From Streptococcus sp. oral taxon 061 (GTDB taxonomy: Bacteria > Bacillota > Bacilli > Lactobacillales > Streptococcaceae), in assembly GCF_013394695.1 (NCBI RefSeq), contig NZ_CP058258.1, positions 206,001 to 270,000 on the forward strand: a DNA stretch of 64,000 nt. Direction: 5' to 3'. The position numbers were made by a program, and so were the translations under genes. This document shows positions 8,559 through 17,961 of the stretch, in pieces. Below the pieces are notes generated by a model. The model was not told the origin of the DNA and ran no database searches. It saw only the letters and a program-made list of their open reading frames with translations. Within the stretch, counting starts at the first letter, position 1. Each line of letters opens with the position of its first letter.

Positions 8559-9845
8559 ATGTATAAAGTACTATTAGTTGACGATGAATACATGATTACA
8601 GAAGGACTCAAGCGTTTGATTCCTTTTGACAAGTGGGATATGGAAGTCGTTGCAACAGCCAATCATGCTGACGAGGCTTTGGACTATGTTCGAGAGCATC
8701 CTGTAGATGTCGTCATTTCTGATGTCAACATGCCCGACAAGACAGGTCTTGAAATGATTGGAGAGATGAAGGAACTCTTGCCAGATGCATATTATATCCT
8801 TCTCTCGGGTTATCAAGAATTTGACTATGTCAAAAAAGCTATGAATCTCAATGTTGTAGACTACCTTGTCAAACCAGTTGATAAGATCGAGCTGGAGCAT
8901 TTACTTGAGAAAATCCTTGGTCAGCTTCGTGAGAAAGTGCATGAACCAGAAATGTTAAGTCAAAAATTAGATGAAGAAGCATTTAATGCGCATCTTTCTC
9001 AAAAAGAAAACTGGTGGATTGGTCTTTCAAAAGAAAAACAAGGGGATTTTGTTATTCCTTACTACGTTTTAGGTCAGGACTGGCAAATTGTGATTGCGGA
9101 CCAGAAATTCGACGGTTTACTCGTTCTGCCTTTTGGGGCACCTTATCAGGCCAACTTTGAGAAATGGAAATTTAATGTAGAAAAAGCACTTTTCTATGGA
9201 ACTGTAAACCTCGATCAGTCTGAAAGTCTCTTCTCATATTATGAACCCATCTATCGGGTGATTATCCAGGGAAATCTTCAGCAGATTATCGATGAGTTAA
9301 ACCTACTCGAGAAGATTGTGCTAGAAAACACACCTAGAGTATCCATCACCAAGCAACTCTTTACTCAGTTTGTTATGGATGTCTTCCATCTCTTTGAGCA
9401 TTTGAAAGCAGACGACATGACAGATATTGTCAAGAGAATTCATGCTATTACTAACTTTGAAGACTTAGTGGCTTATACAAAAGAAACCTTGACGTCCTTC
9501 TTTGGTCAATACCGCATGAATGAAAATGTCGTCAGTGTACTCGAAGTCATTGGTAGAGACTATAAAAAAGAGCTTTCTCTCAAGGATATCAGTAAGGATC
9601 TCTTTATCAATCCTGTTTACTTAGGTCAGTTAATCAAGAAGGAAACCAATTCAACTTTTGCAGAACTTCTCAATAAGCAACGGATTAAAGCAGCTCAGCA
9701 ACTCTTACTATCTACAAATGATAGTATTGAGGACATTTGCTATACAGTTGGTTACAGTAATGTAGGCTATTTCTACAAGGTCTTTCGAAAACTATGTGGA
9801 AAGTCTCCTAAGGCCTACCGCAAGCAAATTGAGGTTACCCTCTAA
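8559..9845 (+). CDS. YesN-type response regulator with AraC DNA-binding domain (RR07-like)
   Basis: A 428-aa regulator. The receiver domain covers residues ~1-120 with the phospho-acceptor D55 (VVISDVNMPD), acidic pair D8/D9 and the switch lysine in YLVKP. A long middle region (~125-320) has no clear family. The C-terminal ~100 residues are an AraC-type pair of helix-turn-helix units (LSLKDISKDLFINPVYLGQL..., ICYTVGYSNVGYFYKVFRK). It starts 3 nt after the kinase stop, with an AGAGGAAGG site inside the kinase gene. It presumably activates carbohydrate-use genes elsewhere in the genome. Confidence 0.92.
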   Translation: MYKVLLVDDEYMITEGLKRLIPFDKWDMEVVATANHADEALDYVREHPVDVVISDVNMPDKTGLEMIGEMKELLPDAYYILLSGYQEFDYVKKAMNLNVVDYLVKPVDKIELEHLLEKILGQLREKVHEPEMLSQKLDEEAFNAHLSQKENWWIGLSKEKQGDFVIPYYVLGQDWQIVIADQKFDGLLVLPFGAPYQANFEKWKFNVEKALFYGTVNLDQSESLFSYYEPIYRVIIQGNLQQIIDELNLLEKIVLENTPRVSITKQLFTQFVMDVFHLFEHLKADDMTDIVKRIHAITNFEDLVAYTKETLTSFFGQYRMNENVVSVLEVIGRDYKKELSLKDISKDLFINPVYLGQLIKKETNSTFAELLNKQRIKAAQQLLLSTNDSIEDICYTVGYSNVGYFYKVFRKLCGKSPKAYRKQIEVTL

Positions 9846-9848
9846 CTT

Positions 9849-9877
9849 TTGTCTTCCATCTTAAAATATGCTATAAT
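9849..9877 (+). promoter_or_regulatory. promoter of the 176-aa membrane gene
   Basis: TTGTCT (9849-9854), a 17-nt spacer and TATAAT (9872-9877) preceded by TGC. It lies just behind the response-regulator stop, so the next gene can be transcribed on its own. Confidence 0.75.
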
Positions 9878-9906
9878 AAATTCAAAAATATGAGGAGGTT
9901 GCTTTT

Positions 9907-10437
9907 ATGAAAAAGAAACCAATCTATCTATGGGTTTTATTGGTGTTATCAGCGATTAGTTCATTCTTGGCAGTAGTTGGAATACTCACTCCAGTACCTA
10001 GTAAGGACGCCCTTCGTGCTAGCCAAGAAAATGTTGGAACACTTACTGCTCAACAAATAGAAGATGCTGTTAACTATGCCCACCAAGTGTCTGAGTCATC
10101 TCACTCTATTTTTAACACGATACTCATTATTCTATCTGCTATCCTAGTTGTAGTAGCCTTTGTTTTCTTAATTCGTAAGAACTTGCAGTTGGCAAACTAC
10201 ACTTATGTTGGATATGCCTTGCTAGCCATTGTTGGACTAGTCCATGACAATATGAATCTACAAGATGCTATGCAATTGATTAAAGATGACACCCTTCGTT
10301 TAGGAATGGAAGTCATGTCAAAAGTAACCACTATCATATTCATCGTCATCAATGTTATCTTTTTGGGAATCGTCTTTTATAAAATATGGCGTCAGCAAAA
10401 AGAACTAACAGAATCTCAAGAGGAAGAACTCGCCTAA
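9907..10437 (+). CDS. 176-aa membrane protein, unknown function
   Basis: AGGAGG stands upstream of the ATG. The protein has a signal-anchor helix (~7-27), an external stretch rich in polar residues (~30-65), and three further hydrophobic helices (~68-90, 98-113, 135-160), ending in an acidic tail (ESQEEELA). No catalytic motif is seen. It follows the YesMN pair, as in pneumococcus, but has its own promoter and terminator, so functional coupling is uncertain. I cannot name a family. Confidence 0.75.
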   Translation: MKKKPIYLWVLLVLSAISSFLAVVGILTPVPSKDALRASQENVGTLTAQQIEDAVNYAHQVSESSHSIFNTILIILSAILVVVAFVFLIRKNLQLANYTYVGYALLAIVGLVHDNMNLQDAMQLIKDDTLRLGMEVMSKVTTIIFIVINVIFLGIVFYKIWRQQKELTESQEEELA

Positions 10438-10450
10438 GAGTTGACAAAGG

Positions 10451-10487
10451 ATAACTATCAAGATACAATCTTGGTAGTTATTTTTTT
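10451..10487 (+). terminator. terminator after the 176-aa membrane gene
   Basis: ATAACTATCAAGA (10451-10463) pairs with TCTTGGTAGTTAT (10469-10481), 13 bp with one G-T pair, followed by seven T residues. Confidence 0.85.
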
Positions 10488-10512
10488 GGATTCGAGAAAG
10501 AGGGAGGAAAAG

Positions 10513-10980
10513 ATGAAAAAAATTTCCTTAGTTTATATCAGTCTGAGCGGGAACACGGAGAGTTTTGTGACACGTTTGAAAGCTTATTTGTTGGAGCAGT
10601 ATGCGAATATTGATGTGGAAAAAATTCATATTAAAGACTTGGTCAAGGAAGGAGAAGACTTCTTTGAGATGACCAACCCATATGTAGCTTTTCTACCGAC
10701 TTACCTAGAAGGTGGCAATGGCGTTGATAATGGAGATGTGGAAATCTTGACCACTCCAGTAGGTGACTTTATCGCATATGGTGATAATGCTAGCAAGTGT
10801 TTTGGTGTCGTAGGATCGGGTAACCGCAATTTCAATAACCAATACTGTTTGACCGCCAAGCAATATAGCCAGCGCTTTGGTTTTCCAGTCCTAGCTGACT
10901 TTGAGATGCGCGGAATGCTAGGAGATATCAAAAAGGTTGCAGGTATTATTGCAGAGCTTTATGAACTTGAATCCTTGTAA
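10513..10980 (+). CDS. NrdI-family flavodoxin-like protein
   Basis: A 155-aa FMN-binding flavodoxin fold: N-terminal phosphate-binding loop [11 protein letters not shown] (residues 6-16), [11 protein letters not shown], and [15 protein letters not shown], all NrdI-like. NrdI supplies oxidant to assemble the dimanganese-tyrosyl radical of class Ib ribonucleotide reductase. No nrdE/nrdF genes are adjacent, and streptococci may carry a second NrdI in the nrdHEF operon, so this is best called NrdI-like. An ORF extension upstream to 10441 runs over the preceding terminator and is rejected. The ATG at 10513 follows AGGGAGGA. Confidence 0.82.
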   Translation: MKKISLVYISLSGNTESFVTRLKAYLLEQYANIDVEKIHIKDLVKEGEDFFEMTNPYVAFLPTYLEGGNGVDNGDVEILTTPVGDFIAYGDNASKCFGVVGSGNRNFNNQYCLTAKQYSQRFGFPVLADFEMRGMLGDIKKVAGIIAELYELESL

Positions 10981-11050
10981 GAGGATAGAGTTGCTGGGCT
11001 AGATTTTTATCCCATGGATCATAGAATTATTTCAAAAGAGAACAGTTCAA

Positions 11051-11260
11051 ATGAGTAAATTACAGAGATCATTTTTAAAGTATATAAAACGCAAACCAAG
11101 CTTCAAGGATATTATGCTATGCAGTGCTTTGTTGCTCTTGGCAATTAGTCTGATGATGTTTTCTGATAAAATTTTTGATGAAGATGCAGCACCATTTGGA
11201 ACCATGGTATCCTTAGGGATTGTTATCCTGGTAGAAATCTTAGCTGTCAGAAATAAATAA
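11051..11260 (+). CDS. 69-aa membrane protein, unknown function
   Basis: A small basic N-terminus (SKLQRSFLKYIKRKPS) precedes two hydrophobic helices (~22-37 and ~50-65) separated by an acidic loop (DKIFDEDAAP). The ribosome site is weak (AAGAGAACAG upstream). A shared bidirectional terminator follows. No family recognised. Its complete ORF and terminator suggest a real gene. Confidence 0.6.
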   Translation: MSKLQRSFLKYIKRKPSFKDIMLCSALLLLAISLMMFSDKIFDEDAAPFGTMVSLGIVILVEILAVRNK

Positions 11261-11295
11261 AAAAGACTCGAGAAATGGTATCTCGAGTTTTTCTT
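11261..11295. terminator. bidirectional terminator between two small convergent genes
   Basis: ACTCGAGA (11266-11273) pairs with TCTCGAGT (11281-11288). A tracts on the left and a TTTTTCTT tract on the right let it act in both directions. Confidence 0.8.
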
Positions 11296-11542
11296 ATTTG
11301 CGAATTTCGTCAACGATTTCTTTTGAAATGGGAATTCCTAAACGGTAACCTTTGTTAATGTAGTCAATGACATCATTGATGTTTTCTATCGTTTGGATTT
11401 TCTCTTTGATAGTTGCACGAAAAGCTTGATCTTTCAATAGTTGGTTCTGAAGAAGTCTTTGAAGTTTCTCTTTTTCATATTTGTTGACAAGAAAGAGAAA
11501 AAGAAGACTGATAACAACTAGAATATAAGCATACTGGCTCAT
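11294..11542 (-). CDS. 82-aa single-pass membrane protein, unknown function
   Basis: Residues 5-19 form one hydrophobic helix (YILVVISLLFLFLV). The rest is a charged, helix-prone cytoplasmic region with basic and acidic residues (KYEKEKLQRLLQNQLLK...KEKIQTIENINDVIDYINKGYRLG). AGGGAGAA precedes the ATG by about 6 nt. A homologue of similar shape lies near argS in other mitis-group genomes as I recall. No function is known to me. Confidence 0.65.
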   Translation of the reverse strand: MSQYAYILVVISLLFLFLVNKYEKEKLQRLLQNQLLKDQAFRATIKEKIQTIENINDVIDYINKGYRLGIPISKEIVDEIRK

Positions 11543-11811
11543 AAAAATTCTCCCTAAGTGATAAAGAAGTAGGTGGTAAGATAAAAGTAAAGTTTTTCAC
11601 TTTTTGAGTGATGATACTGTAAAGCGCCTCTCTACTCGTTTTTGTTTAGATGAATGAGTAAGGCGTTTAGGCAAGTCGCCTTATTTACGACGTCGTGGCC
11701 CCTAAATCGATTATATTTATGTCCTAAAACTAGTGAGGCGTTTAGGCAAATCGCCCGATAGCGATTGCCGTCAAGAGACTAGGAACTTTAGTTTCAGTCT
11801 CTTGTAACGAA
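11543..11811. other. 269-bp intergenic region with stem-loops and a duplicated 20-mer
   Basis: It lies between argS (stop at 11812, minus) and the 82-aa gene. It holds two near-identical 20-bp units, 11661-11680 and 11736-11755 (AGGCGTTTAGGCAARTCGCC, one difference), each with its own AGGCG/CGCC(T) dyad. Copy 1 extends to a 7-bp stem (TAAGGCG/CGCCTTA). No coding frame or tRNA-like fold was found. Confidence 0.6.
11773..11803 (-). terminator. stem-loop behind argS
   Basis: AAGAGACT (11773-11780) pairs with AGTCTCTT (11796-11803), and GGAAC/GTTTC extends the helix around a bulged A. On the minus strand there is no clear T run after it, so it may protect or process the argS transcript rather than terminate it. 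Confidence 0.5.
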
Positions 11812-13503
11812 TTACATCTTCTCTGGCGCCTCTACACCCAACAGACGAAGGGCTTCTTTAAGGACAACTGCTGTTGCATAGCTGAGAGCTAGGCGACTGT
11901 CACGTTCTGGGCTTTCATCTAAGATACGAGTGTGGGCATAGTATTTGTTAAAGGCTTGAGCTAAGCTGATTGCAAATTTAGCGATGATAGACGGCTCATA
12001 GTTATCAGCTGCACGTTTAATAATACGTGGGAAGTCTTGGATTAGCTTGATAATTTCCCAGCTTTCGGCATCGTTCAAACTATAGTTGGCACCTGCTTCA
12101 GGTTTGAAATCGGCTTTACGCAAGATTGATTGGATACGAGCGTAAGCGTATTGGACATAAGGACCAGTTTCCCCTTCAAAGGATACCATGGCTTCGAGGT
12201 CGAAGTCGTAGCCATTTGTACGGTCGGTTTTAAGGTCATAGAATTTAATGGCCCCAACTCCAACAGCATGAGCAACTTGGTCTTTGTTTTCAAGTTCAGG
12301 ATTTTTTGCTTCGATCTGCGCTTTAGCACGGCTGATGGCTTCTGCGACAGTTGGCTCTAGCAAGATAACATTTCCTTTACGAGTAGAAAGTTTTTTCCCT
12401 TCCTTTGTTACTAATCCAAACGGAACATGGACAATGTCTTGGCTCCAATCATAGCCCATCTCTTGCAAGACAGCCTTGAGTTGTTTGAAGTGAGCAGATT
12501 GCTCTTGACCAACGACATAAATCGATTTAGCAAATTGATATTCGTTTTTACGGTAGAGGGCCGCAGCTAAGTCACGTGTGATGTAGAGTGTAGCACCGTC
12601 AGATTTCTTGATAAGAGCTGGGTGTTCAATTCCATATTTTTCAAGATTCACAACTTGAGCACCTTCTGATTCGACTAATAGTCCTTTTTCAGAAAGGATG
12701 TCTACAACTGCATCCATTTTATCATTGTAGAAAGCTTCTCCGTTATAGCTGTCGAATTCAACTTGTAATTCATCGTAAAGGCGGTTAAATTCTACCAAGC
12801 TTTCATCGCGGAACCATTGCCAAAGAGCAAGAGCTTCCTCATCGCCGTTTTCAAGTTTGCGGAACCATTCGCGTGCTTCTTCATCCAAACTTGGGTCGTT
12901 CTCAGCTTCAGCATTAATGCGGACATAGAGCTTAAGGAGTTCATCGATTGGATGAGCCTTAACTGCTTCTTCGTTACCCCATTTCTTGTAGGCAACAATC
13001 AACATTCCAAACTGTTTGCCCCAGTCTCCCAAGTGGTTGACCTTGACAGTTTTATAGCCGATTTTTTGGAAGATATGTGACAAGCTATCTCCGATAACTG
13101 TTGAACGAAGGTGACCGATTGAAAATGGTTTAGCAATATTAGGGCTAGACATGTCAATGACAACATTTTCTTGATTGCCAATCTCTTGGTCAGCGTAGTG
13201 CTCTTTTTCAGTAATAACGTTTTGTAGAACTTGACCAGAAATGGCAGCTTTATCAAGGAAGAAGTTTACGTAAGGACCTGTTGCTACAACCTTTTCAAAA
13301 GCTTGGCTATTGATCTTTTCAGCGATGTCAGCAGCAATCATTTGAGGAGCTTTACGTTCAACCTTTGCCAATGAGAAGGCAGGGAAGGCGACATCTCCCA
13401 TATCTGAGTTTTTAGGTGTTTCTAGTAAATTTAAAATAGCCTCTTGATCCAGGCTATCAATGACGCTAGCCAACTCGCTAGCAATCAATTCTTTTGTATT
13501 CAT
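11812..13503 (-). CDS. argS: arginyl-tRNA synthetase
   Basis: A 563-aa class I synthetase of normal length that charges tRNA-Arg. The N-terminal Add-1 domain recognises the tRNA elbow. The HIGH-like motif is FSIGH (about residues 127-131) and the KMSKS-equivalent is KKLSTRKG. The C-terminal DALR anticodon-binding domain ends the protein ([10 protein letters not shown]). It is divergent from argR across 153 bp. A TGTTAAAAT extended -10 is visible on the minus strand near 13532-13537. A GGAG site lies 9 nt before the ATG. The same argS/argR/mutS order occurs in pneumococcus. Confidence 0.97.
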   Translation of the reverse strand: MNTKELIASELASVIDSLDQEAILNLLETPKNSDMGDVAFPAFSLAKVERKAPQMIAADIAEKINSQAFEKVVATGPYVNFFLDKAAISGQVLQNVITEKEHYADQEIGNQENVVIDMSSPNIAKPFSIGHLRSTVIGDSLSHIFQKIGYKTVKVNHLGDWGKQFGMLIVAYKKWGNEEAVKAHPIDELLKLYVRINAEAENDPSLDEEAREWFRKLENGDEEALALWQWFRDESLVEFNRLYDELQVEFDSYNGEAFYNDKMDAVVDILSEKGLLVESEGAQVVNLEKYGIEHPALIKKSDGATLYITRDLAAALYRKNEYQFAKSIYVVGQEQSAHFKQLKAVLQEMGYDWSQDIVHVPFGLVTKEGKKLSTRKGNVILLEPTVAEAISRAKAQIEAKNPELENKDQVAHAVGVGAIKFYDLKTDRTNGYDFDLEAMVSFEGETGPYVQYAYARIQSILRKADFKPEAGANYSLNDAESWEIIKLIQDFPRIIKRAADNYEPSIIAKFAISLAQAFNKYYAHTRILDESPERDSRLALSYATAVVLKEALRLLGVEAPEKM

Positions 13504-13576
13504 TTAGGGCTCCTTTAGGGCTTTTCTACTATTTTAACACAATTTACTACATTTTTTTGGAAAGAAGAGAATTTTT

Positions 13577-13604
13577 TTGAAATATCCAGTTTTTTTGATA
13601 TAAT
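13577..13604 (+). promoter_or_regulatory. promoter of argR-mutS
   Basis: TTGAAA (13577-13582), a 16-nt spacer and TATAAT (13599-13604). The argS promoter faces the other way in the same 153-bp gap. Confidence 0.75.
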
Positions 13605-13656
13605 GTTCTTACTAAAAAAATGTAAAATGTTATAAATATGCACTCGAGAGGAACAT

Positions 13657-14103
13657 ATGAGAAAAAGAGAACGTCATCAGCTTATTAAGCGAATGATTAC
13701 AGAAGAAAAATTAGGCACTCAAAAAGAAATCCAGGATCGATTGGAAGCTTGTAATGTCTTTGTGACACAGACGACCTTATCCCGTGATTTGCGAGAGCTT
13801 GGCTTAACCAAAGTTAAGAAAAACGATGTTGTTTACTATGTGCTAGCAAATGAGACAGAGAAGATTGATCTGGTCGAATTCCTTTCACATCACTTAGAGG
13901 GTGTTGCAAGAGCCGAATTCACCTTGGTTCTCCACACTAAACTTGGAGAAGCATCCGTTTTAGCCAATGTAGTAGATTCAAATAAAGATGAATGGATTTT
14001 AGGTACGGTTGCAGGAGCGAATACCTTGTTGGTCATCTGTAAAGATCAACATGCTGCTAAAGTGATGGAAGAACGCTTGCTAGAGCTAATGGAAGATAGA
14101 TAA
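13657..14103 (+). CDS. argR: ArgR-family arginine repressor
   Basis: 148 aa, the usual ArgR length. The N-terminal winged helix (residues 1-70) includes the recognition segment TQTTLSRDLRELGLTKVKK. The C-terminal hexamerisation domain carries GTVAGANTLLVICKD (about residues 122-136). In classic ArgR/AhrC proteins the matching motif is GTIAGDDT, whose aspartate pair binds arginine. Here it is AN, so arginine sensing may be lost or shared with a paralogue, as reported for paired lactococcal ArgR/AhrC regulators. It probably controls arginine genes elsewhere. mutS follows after 46 nt. Confidence 0.9.
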   Translation: MRKRERHQLIKRMITEEKLGTQKEIQDRLEACNVFVTQTTLSRDLRELGLTKVKKNDVVYYVLANETEKIDLVEFLSHHLEGVARAEFTLVLHTKLGEASVLANVVDSNKDEWILGTVAGANTLLVICKDQHAAKVMEERLLELMEDR

Positions 14104-14149
14104 GGTCTTGAGAGCTTCTCTCAGGACTGTTTTTACAAGGAGAGAGTAA

Positions 14150-16684
14150 ATGACTACTGAAAAATTATCACCTGGTATGCAACAGTATGTGGATATCAAA
14201 AAACAATATCCAGATGCTTTTTTGCTTTTTCGTATGGGTGATTTTTATGAGTTGTTTTATGAAGATGCAGTCAATGCTGCCCAGATACTAGAAATCTCAC
14301 TAACCAGTCGTAATAAAAATGCTGAAAATCCTATTCCTATGGCTGGTGTTCCTTATCACTCTGCCCAACAGTATATAGATGTCCTCGTTGAGCGTGGCTA
14401 CAAGGTTGCCATCGCTGAACAGATGGAAGACCCTAAACAGGCTGTGGGTGTCGTTAAGCGTGAGGTCGTCCAGGTCATTACACCAGGGACAGTGGTTGAT
14501 AGTAGTAAGCCAGATAGTCAAAACAACTTTTTGGTAGCTATTGATCGTGATGGATCTCAATATGGTTTAGCCTATATGGACCTAGTGACAGGTGATTTCT
14601 ATGTAACGGGATTATCAGATTTCTCTCTAGTCTGTGGTGAAATCCGTAACCTCAAGGCTAGAGAAGTGGTGATTGGTTATGACTTGCCTGAAGTAGAGGA
14701 GCAGATTCTCAGTCGTCAAATGAATCTAGTCCTTTCCTACGAACAGGAAATATATGAAGACGTTCACCTGTTGGATTCAAGATTGACAACTGTTGAAGGA
14801 GCAGCCAGTGGAAAACTTCTCCAGTATGTTCATCGGACGCAGATGAGAGAGTTGAATCACTTAAAACCTGTTATCCGTTATGAAATCAAAGATTTTTTGC
14901 AGATGGATTTTGCGACCAAGGCTAGTCTGGATTTGGTTGAAAATGCTCGCTCAGGTAAGAAACAAGGCAGCCTTTTCTGGTTGCTAGATGAGACTAAAAC
15001 TGCAATGGGTATGCGACTCTTGCGTTCTTGGATCCAACGCCCTTTGATTGACAAGGACCGTATCCTTGAACGTCAGGAGGTTGTGCAAGTCTTTCTGGAT
15101 TATTTCTTTGAGCGTAGTGATTTAACGGAAAGCCTCAAGGGAGTCTACGATATCGAGCGTTTGGCTAGTCGTGTTTCTTTTGGGAAAAGCAATCCCAAAG
15201 ACCTCTTGCAACTAGCGACTACCTTGGGAAGTGTTCCAAGGATTCGCGCCATTTTAGAGGGAATGGAGCAACCAGCTCTAGCTTATCTGATTGAACAACT
15301 AGATGCTATTCCTGAGTTGGAAAATCTCATTAGTGCAGCTATTGCTCCGGAAGCTCCTCACGTGATTACAGAGGGTGGCATTATTCGGACTGGCTTTGAC
15401 GAGACCTTGGACAAATACCGTCGTGTTCTCAGAGAGGGGACTAGTTGGATTGCTGAGATTGAAGCTAAGGAAAGAGAAAACTCTGGCATCAATACTCTCA
15501 AGATTGATTACAATAAAAAAGACGGTTACTATTTCCATGTGACCAATTCGCAGCTCGGCAATGTTCCAGCCCATTTTTTCCGCAAGGCTACTCTGAAAAA
15601 CTCTGAGCGTTTTGGGACAGAGGAGTTAGCGCGTATCGAAGGTGAAATGCTAGAGGCGCGTGAGAAATCAGCAAATCTAGAGTACGAAATCTTTATGCGT
15701 ATTCGTGAGGAAGTTGGCAAGTATATCCAACGCCTGCAGGCTCTAGCTCAAGGAATTGCGACTGTTGATGTCTTACAAGGCTTGGCAGTAGTTGCAGAAA
15801 AACAACACCTGATTCGACCAGAGTTTGGGCAAGAGTCTAGCATAGATATCCAAAAAGGTCGTCACGCTGTTGTTGAGAAAGTCATGGGAGCTCAGACCTA
15901 TATCCCCAATAGTATCCAGATGGATGAAGATACTAGCATTCAACTAATTACAGGTCCGAACATGAGCGGGAAGTCAACCTACATGCGTCAACTAGCCATT
16001 ACAGCGGTTATGGCTCAGATGGGTTCTTATGTCCCTGCAGAAAGTGCTCGACTGCCAATTTTTGATGCGATCTTCACTCGTATTGGTGCAGCTGATGACT
16101 TGGTTTCAGGCCAGTCCACCTTTATGGTAGAGATGATGGAAGCTAATAATGCTATTAGTCATGCGACCAGGAACTCTCTGATTCTCTTTGATGAACTTGG
16201 TCGGGGAACCGCAACTTATGATGGGATGGCTTTAGCCCAGTCTATCATCGAGTACATCCATGAGCATATTGGAGCCAAGACTCTCTTTGCGACCCACTAC
16301 CATGAATTAACTAGTCTTGAGACTAGTCTTAAACATCTAGTAAATGTACACGTGGCTACGCTTGAGCAAAATGGTCAGGTTACCTTCCTTCATAAGATTG
16401 AACCAGGGCCAGCTGATAAATCATACGGTATTCACGTTGCTAAGATTGCAGGATTGCCAGCAGACTTGCTAAAAAGAGCGGATGCGATTCTAACTCAACT
16501 AGAGAGCCAAGGTCAGGAAAATCCAATTTCTATCAATCAAAGGAATGCTGTCAATGAGCAAATGTCTCTCTTTGATGAAAAAGAAGAAAGTCCTATCCTA
16601 GCAGAATTGGCTGAAGTAGATGTTTACAATATAACACCTATGCAAGCCATGAATCTCTTGTTAGAGCTGAAGCAAAAATTATAA
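14150..16684 (+). CDS. mutS: DNA mismatch repair protein MutS (HexA)
   Basis: An 844-aa MutS1-type protein. Domain I carries the mismatch-reading GDFYELF motif (F32 and E34 contact the mispair). Connector, lever and clamp regions follow. The ATPase domain has Walker [10 protein letters not shown] (about residue 602 onward), Walker [12 protein letters not shown] and the dimerisation HTH near the C-terminus. It starts generalised mismatch repair with MutL/HexB, which in streptococci also limits recombination with divergent DNA during transformation. AAGGAGAG precedes the ATG. It is downstream of argR, as in pneumococcus. Confidence 0.97.
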   Translation: MTTEKLSPGMQQYVDIKKQYPDAFLLFRMGDFYELFYEDAVNAAQILEISLTSRNKNAENPIPMAGVPYHSAQQYIDVLVERGYKVAIAEQMEDPKQAVGVVKREVVQVITPGTVVDSSKPDSQNNFLVAIDRDGSQYGLAYMDLVTGDFYVTGLSDFSLVCGEIRNLKAREVVIGYDLPEVEEQILSRQMNLVLSYEQEIYEDVHLLDSRLTTVEGAASGKLLQYVHRTQMRELNHLKPVIRYEIKDFLQMDFATKASLDLVENARSGKKQGSLFWLLDETKTAMGMRLLRSWIQRPLIDKDRILERQEVVQVFLDYFFERSDLTESLKGVYDIERLASRVSFGKSNPKDLLQLATTLGSVPRIRAILEGMEQPALAYLIEQLDAIPELENLISAAIAPEAPHVITEGGIIRTGFDETLDKYRRVLREGTSWIAEIEAKERENSGINTLKIDYNKKDGYYFHVTNSQLGNVPAHFFRKATLKNSERFGTEELARIEGEMLEAREKSANLEYEIFMRIREEVGKYIQRLQALAQGIATVDVLQGLAVVAEKQHLIRPEFGQESSIDIQKGRHAVVEKVMGAQTYIPNSIQMDEDTSIQLITGPNMSGKSTYMRQLAITAVMAQMGSYVPAESARLPIFDAIFTRIGAADDLVSGQSTFMVEMMEANNAISHATRNSLILFDELGRGTATYDGMALAQSIIEYIHEHIGAKTLFATHYHELTSLETSLKHLVNVHVATLEQNGQVTFLHKIEPGPADKSYGIHVAKIAGLPADLLKRADAILTQLESQGQENPISINQRNAVNEQMSLFDEKEESPILAELAEVDVYNITPMQAMNLLLELKQKL

Positions 16685-16686
16685 GC

Positions 16687-16718
16687 AAAAACCCACTCCG
16701 TTTTGTGAGTGGGTTTTT
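16687..16718. terminator. bidirectional terminator mutS / DUF3021 gene
   Basis: AAAAACCCACTC (16687-16698) pairs with GAGTGGGTTTTT (16707-16718), a perfect 12-bp stem with an 8-nt loop, and both strands end in T runs. Confidence 0.92.
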
Positions 16719-16723
16719 AGGTA

Positions 16724-17182
16724 TTATTTTTTATGAGCCAATAGTTGATTGATGTGTGCAACTTTTTTAGATTCTCTTTTGTAGAGAACAATCCAGATGA
16801 TGAGGTAGACGATTGCAAACTCTGGGATGAGTTGAAGGATGAAAGTCCAGTGAAGCGGGAACCATCCTGCTAGGATTGCTAAAGGTACAAAACCTAGCAA
16901 CATAAGGAAGAAGTGAGTGACAGTCGCACGAAGAAGGCTCCAATCTTGAGCGAATAGACGGCCACCAAAACTAAAGAGGACTCCAATCGCTGCCCAGATA
17001 AGCAGACAGTAAAGTAAGACGAGTGATCCATGCACCTGATGTTGGGTCATGAATTGACCAATCAAAGAGTTGTGGCTGAGAGGTGCGTAGTTACTTGGTG
17101 AGTGGATAAACGAAAAGATAATAGATAGGATGAGGCCGATGAGGATACCAGTTGTGGCATCGTGAAATACTTGTTTTTTCAT
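16724..17182 (-). CDS. DUF3021 membrane protein
   Basis: 152 aa with four hydrophobic helices (~10-30, 50-73, 84-105, 113-135) and a basic C-terminal tail, matching the DUF3021 family. Members are nearly always encoded directly behind a LytTR-domain regulator and are thought to act as its membrane partner, often in bacteriocin or stress control. Here the ATG overlaps the regulator stop by 4 nt (ATGA), so the two are translationally coupled. The function beyond this is unknown. Confidence 0.85.
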   Translation of the reverse strand: MKKQVFHDATTGILIGLILSIIFSFIHSPSNYAPLSHNSLIGQFMTQHQVHGSLVLLYCLLIWAAIGVLFSFGGRLFAQDWSLLRATVTHFFLMLLGFVPLAILAGWFPLHWTFILQLIPEFAIVYLIIWIVLYKRESKKVAHINQLLAHKK

Positions 17183-17619
17183 AGTTCTAATTTCTCCTTA
17201 ATAGCTTTGAGGTAACGGCGAGATGAGTAGGTGAAACTTTCGTTTTTAAGATAAATTTCAATCAAGCCGTTAGAGGTTAGTTTTAGATGACTGATAGCAT
17301 CAATGTTGACAATTTCCGATTGGGAAATTTGGATAAAGGAAGCAGGTAAGATTTCAACTGCTTGGTAGAGACGAATGTCGAGAGCATAGATTCGACTGTC
17401 CGTTTCAGCCAAGACTTTACGATTCTCGATGTAAATCCGTTGAATCTTTTGAATTTCGATAAGAAAAACCTGATCTTGAAATTTTCCTTTAAGAGTTTCT
17501 TTTTGATCTAGCGATTGAACAAAGTCTTGAACTTTTTGAACTCTAGGGGACAAAGTTGGTGCTTCTATGATGATTTGTTCTTCAATATACTGCTGATCAA
17601 TGTCGAGTTTGACTTTCAT
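17179..17619 (-). CDS. LytTR-family DNA-binding transcriptional regulator
   Basis: From the ATG at 17619 (AAAGGAGAAATT ahead of it) the protein has 146 aa. A longer ORF to 17679 has no ribosome site. Residues ~45-146 form a LytTR domain (RIYIENRKVLAETDSRIYALDIRLYQ..., FIQISQSEIVNIDAI, SRRYLKAIKEKLEL). There is no receiver domain, so it is a stand-alone LytTR regulator whose activity is probably set by the DUF3021 protein encoded next to it. A TTGTAA-17-TTTAAT promoter is plausible on the minus strand near 17670-17700. Confidence 0.88.
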   Translation of the reverse strand: MKVKLDIDQQYIEEQIIIEAPTLSPRVQKVQDFVQSLDQKETLKGKFQDQVFLIEIQKIQRIYIENRKVLAETDSRIYALDIRLYQAVEILPASFIQISQSEIVNIDAISHLKLTSNGLIEIYLKNESFTYSSRRYLKAIKEKLEL

Positions 17620-17795
17620 AATTTCTCCTTTATCTAGTTGTAATAGAGATCTCTTACTTACAAGTCTATTAAACACCATTTTTTTGACAATTACAAGAAG
17701 CTTTGTCTATGTGGTCGGTTGAAGAGTCTATCTGGTAGGTGACTGTTTTCAAAGAGATTTTAGAGTAAAGAAGTCAAAAAATAAGAAGAAATATA

Positions 17796-17825
17796 TTGAC
17801 AAAAATAGAAAAAAAGTGGTACAAT
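17796..17825 (+). promoter_or_regulatory. promoter of rpsL-rpsG
   Basis: TTGACA (17796-17801), an 18-nt spacer and TACAAT (17820-17825), followed by a ~130-nt leader. Confidence 0.8.
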
Positions 17826-17832
17826 GTTATAC

Positions 17833-17961
17833 GGTACTTTTTACTTTTGGTCTCTCAAGAGTGTACAGGGACGTGCTGACAAATGTTGCAAAAGTACACA
17901 CAGATGATAGCTGTCACCAAGTGTATCATCACCAAAAATAAAAAAACACAGGAGAATGTAG
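17833..17961 (+). other. rpsL 5' leader with two stem-loops
   Basis: Within the untranslated leader GTGTAC (17861-17866) can pair with GTACAC (17894-17899), and GATGATA (17903-17909) with TATCATC (17924-17930). The rest of the gap holds the ACAGGAG ribosome site. A role in autoregulation by S12 or S7 is possible but not shown. Confidence 0.45.

Noticed and set aside
11543..11811. CRISPR-like repeats behind argS
   Set aside because: Only two copies of a 20-mer with unequal context and no cas genes. No CRISPR array was found anywhere in the window.
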